Assembly: GCF_041435435.1 (NCBI RefSeq)
Contig: NZ_CP108494.1
Location: 3,134,501-3,198,500 of the forward strand
Source of the DNA: Streptomyces sp. NBC_01241
GTDB taxonomy: Bacteria > Actinomycetota > Actinomycetes > Streptomycetales > Streptomycetaceae
Length of the DNA: 64,000 bases
Direction of reading: 5' to 3'
Shown here: positions 62,882 to 64,000 of the stretch, piece by piece
Numbering within the stretch: position 1 is the stretch's first letter
Layout of the letters: each line of letters begins with the position of its first letter
Made by a program: the position numbers and the translations under genes
The notes under the pieces: model-generated
What the model saw: only the letters and a program-made list of their open reading frames with translations
What the model was told of the DNA's origin: nothing
The model's database searches: none

Positions 62882-63360
62882 GTCATGCGCTCCCTGCGAT
62901 CGTGGTGTCTGCGGTACTCCCGGATCCGCCCGGGAGTTGCGGCCCACTCTAGTGGGGTGACCGGCGAGGTCGGGGCGCTCATCCTCGCCGCCCTCGTCCA
63001 CCGTGGCCGGCGCCTCCCAGGGAGGTGACAACCGGTTGCGGAACAAGACGCTCACACCGGGCGGATGGTTGCCGCACATACGTGCGACCCATGATGCCGG
63101 ACGCCCTCCCGGGCAGGTACGGAAGAACCTTCCAAGCAGGCAGGTATGGGCACACAGCAGACGTTTCAAGATCACTTAGTGGTGACCCGCGGGCGGGTTG
63201 TCAGTGGCAGGTGCGAGGATGCCTGCAGCACGGACTGTCGGGTAGGGAGCCTTGCGGTGCGTGACGAACCTGTACCGGACGACGCGTCCGTGTCGGGTGG
63301 GGGGAATCACAGGCCGTTTCCCCTGCCCGGCACCCCGCGCAGAAGGGACCGCTGACGGCG
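62882..63360. other. Divergent promoter region between pkaA and the FHA gene
   Basis: No gene is supportable in this 479-bp gap. Short frames here have atypical composition and no ribosome-binding site. It presumably holds promoters for both flanking genes, but I see no clear boxes. Confidence 0.5.
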
Positions 63361-64000
63361 ATGCAGATCCGGCTGACCGTCCTCGCGCCGCGCAGCGGCC
63401 AGACCCCGGCGCGCGCCTGCGACGTGCTGGTCACCGCCCCGTCGGGGACCGCGCTCGCCACCGTGGCGTCCCCGCTGGCCGCGGCCGTCTCCGGGCCCGA
63501 CGGCTCGCTCGGCAGCGGCGCGGTGGTGCTGTTCGCCGGGCGTGAGCGGCTCGACGCGCAGCGGTGCGCGCTGGGTGAGCCCCCGCTGGTCGACGGAGCG
63601 GTGCTCTCGCTCCAGGTCCCGGGCGAGGACGAGGCGGCGGACGACGCCGTCCCGGCGCAGCTGCACGTGGTCGCGGGGCCCGACGCGGGCGGGGTCCACC
63701 TGCTGCACGGCGGCCGGGTCCGGATCGGCCGCTCCGCCGACGCGGACGTCCCGCTCGACGACCCCGATGTGTCCCGGCTGCACTGCGCGGTGACGGTCTC
63801 CGCGGACGGCCTGGTCTCGGTGGCGGACCTGGGCTCCACCAACGGCACCCTGCTCGACGGCGCCGCGGTCCGCGACCGCCCGGTCCGCCTGCAGCCCGGC
63901 GCGCTGCTGCGGCTGGGCGAATCGACGCTCCGGCTGACCTCCGGCGCGCGTACGCCGACGCTGTCGACGGCCCCGGACGGCGAGGGTCATCTGCGGGTGT
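63361..64000 (+). CDS. FHA-domain protein, N-terminal part (runs off the window)
   Basis: The frame is open from ATG 63361 (MQIRLTVLAPRSGQTPARAC) to the window edge, about 213 codons. The first 95 residues look like a beta-rich FtsK/EssC-type N-terminal domain. An FHA phosphothreonine-binding domain follows at about 115-205, with RIGRSADADVPLDDPDVSRLHCAV and DLGSTNGTLLDG carrying the conserved Gly-Arg, Ser-x-x-His and Asn residues. The layout is that of FtsK/SpoIIIE-type ATPases with N-terminal FHA modules, or a large FHA signalling protein. Its place beside two Ser/Thr kinases fits a phospho-binding role. The remainder lies outside the window. Confidence 0.8.
   Translation, partial: MQIRLTVLAPRSGQTPARACDVLVTAPSGTALATVASPLAAAVSGPDGSLGSGAVVLFAGRERLDAQRCALGEPPLVDGAVLSLQVPGEDEAADDAVPAQLHVVAGPDAGGVHLLHGGRVRIGRSADADVPLDDPDVSRLHCAVTVSADGLVSVADLGSTNGTLLDGAAVRDRPVRLQPGALLRLGESTLRLTSGARTPTLSTAPDGEGHLRV

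Overview
The window is GC-rich (about 70%) actinobacterial chromosome, almost certainly Streptomyces. Codon third positions are nearly all G/C. The right half carries an ordered block that I recall (from memory, not a search) from the core chromosome of S. coelicolor: murA - hup - malic enzyme - HelD-like ATPase - anti-sigma/ECF sigma (RsuA/SigU-like) ... ssrA - smpB - S41 protease - ftsX - ftsE - LAETG surface protein - prfB - PkaB - PkaA - FHA protein.

Layout. 0.1-4.2 kb: SF2 helicase, a Doc-type toxin with its antitoxin, and an MFS exporter. 4.3 kb: a tRNA-Cys with encoded CCA. 4.5-20.4 kb: a carbohydrate locus. A GH36 alpha-galactosidase and a phosphodiesterase diverge from a ROK regulator, which is followed by a Tat-lipoprotein sugar-binding protein, two permeases, a secreted GH5 enzyme, a GH35 beta-galactosidase, the 3' remnant of a GH13 glucosidase, a GH38 alpha-mannosidase and a HAD phosphatase. 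No ABC ATPase is present, so a shared one such as MsiK is presumably used. 20.2-23.7 kb: RidA-like protein, DUF1269 membrane protein, a P-loop kinase, and an XRE/DUF397 regulator pair with a divergent hypothetical gene.

23.9-29.5 kb is the most interesting stretch. It is one minus-strand array holding a small WXG-like helical protein, a 600-aa alpha/beta-hydrolase with a helical N-terminus, and a lipoprotein. Then come two orphan hydrolase C-terminal modules, each overlapping by 4 nt a further lipoprotein of the same family. The layout matches a polymorphic toxin with an immunity lipoprotein and reserve toxin-tip/immunity cassettes, comparable in concept to the staphylococcal type VII lipase TslA and its lipoprotein antitoxin TilA. 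The function here is inferred.

30.1-35.2 kb: a three-gene xanthine-dehydrogenase-type molybdoenzyme operon whose 2Fe-2S subunit carries a roughly 430-residue disordered, partly His/Asp-repeat N-terminus. 35.5-38.9 kb: GH20 hexosaminidase and a stand-alone, apparently intact TnpB element. 38.9-64.0 kb: the core block. Housekeeping functions here are peptidoglycan synthesis (MurA), nucleoid structure (HU), trans-translation (ssrA/smpB), division (FtsEX), release factor 2 and Ser/Thr kinases. They are interrupted by decay products (GNAT fragment, frameshifted HemD-type regulator) and a nine-copy 18-bp repeat just upstream of the sigma-factor gene. The FHA-protein gene runs off the right edge.
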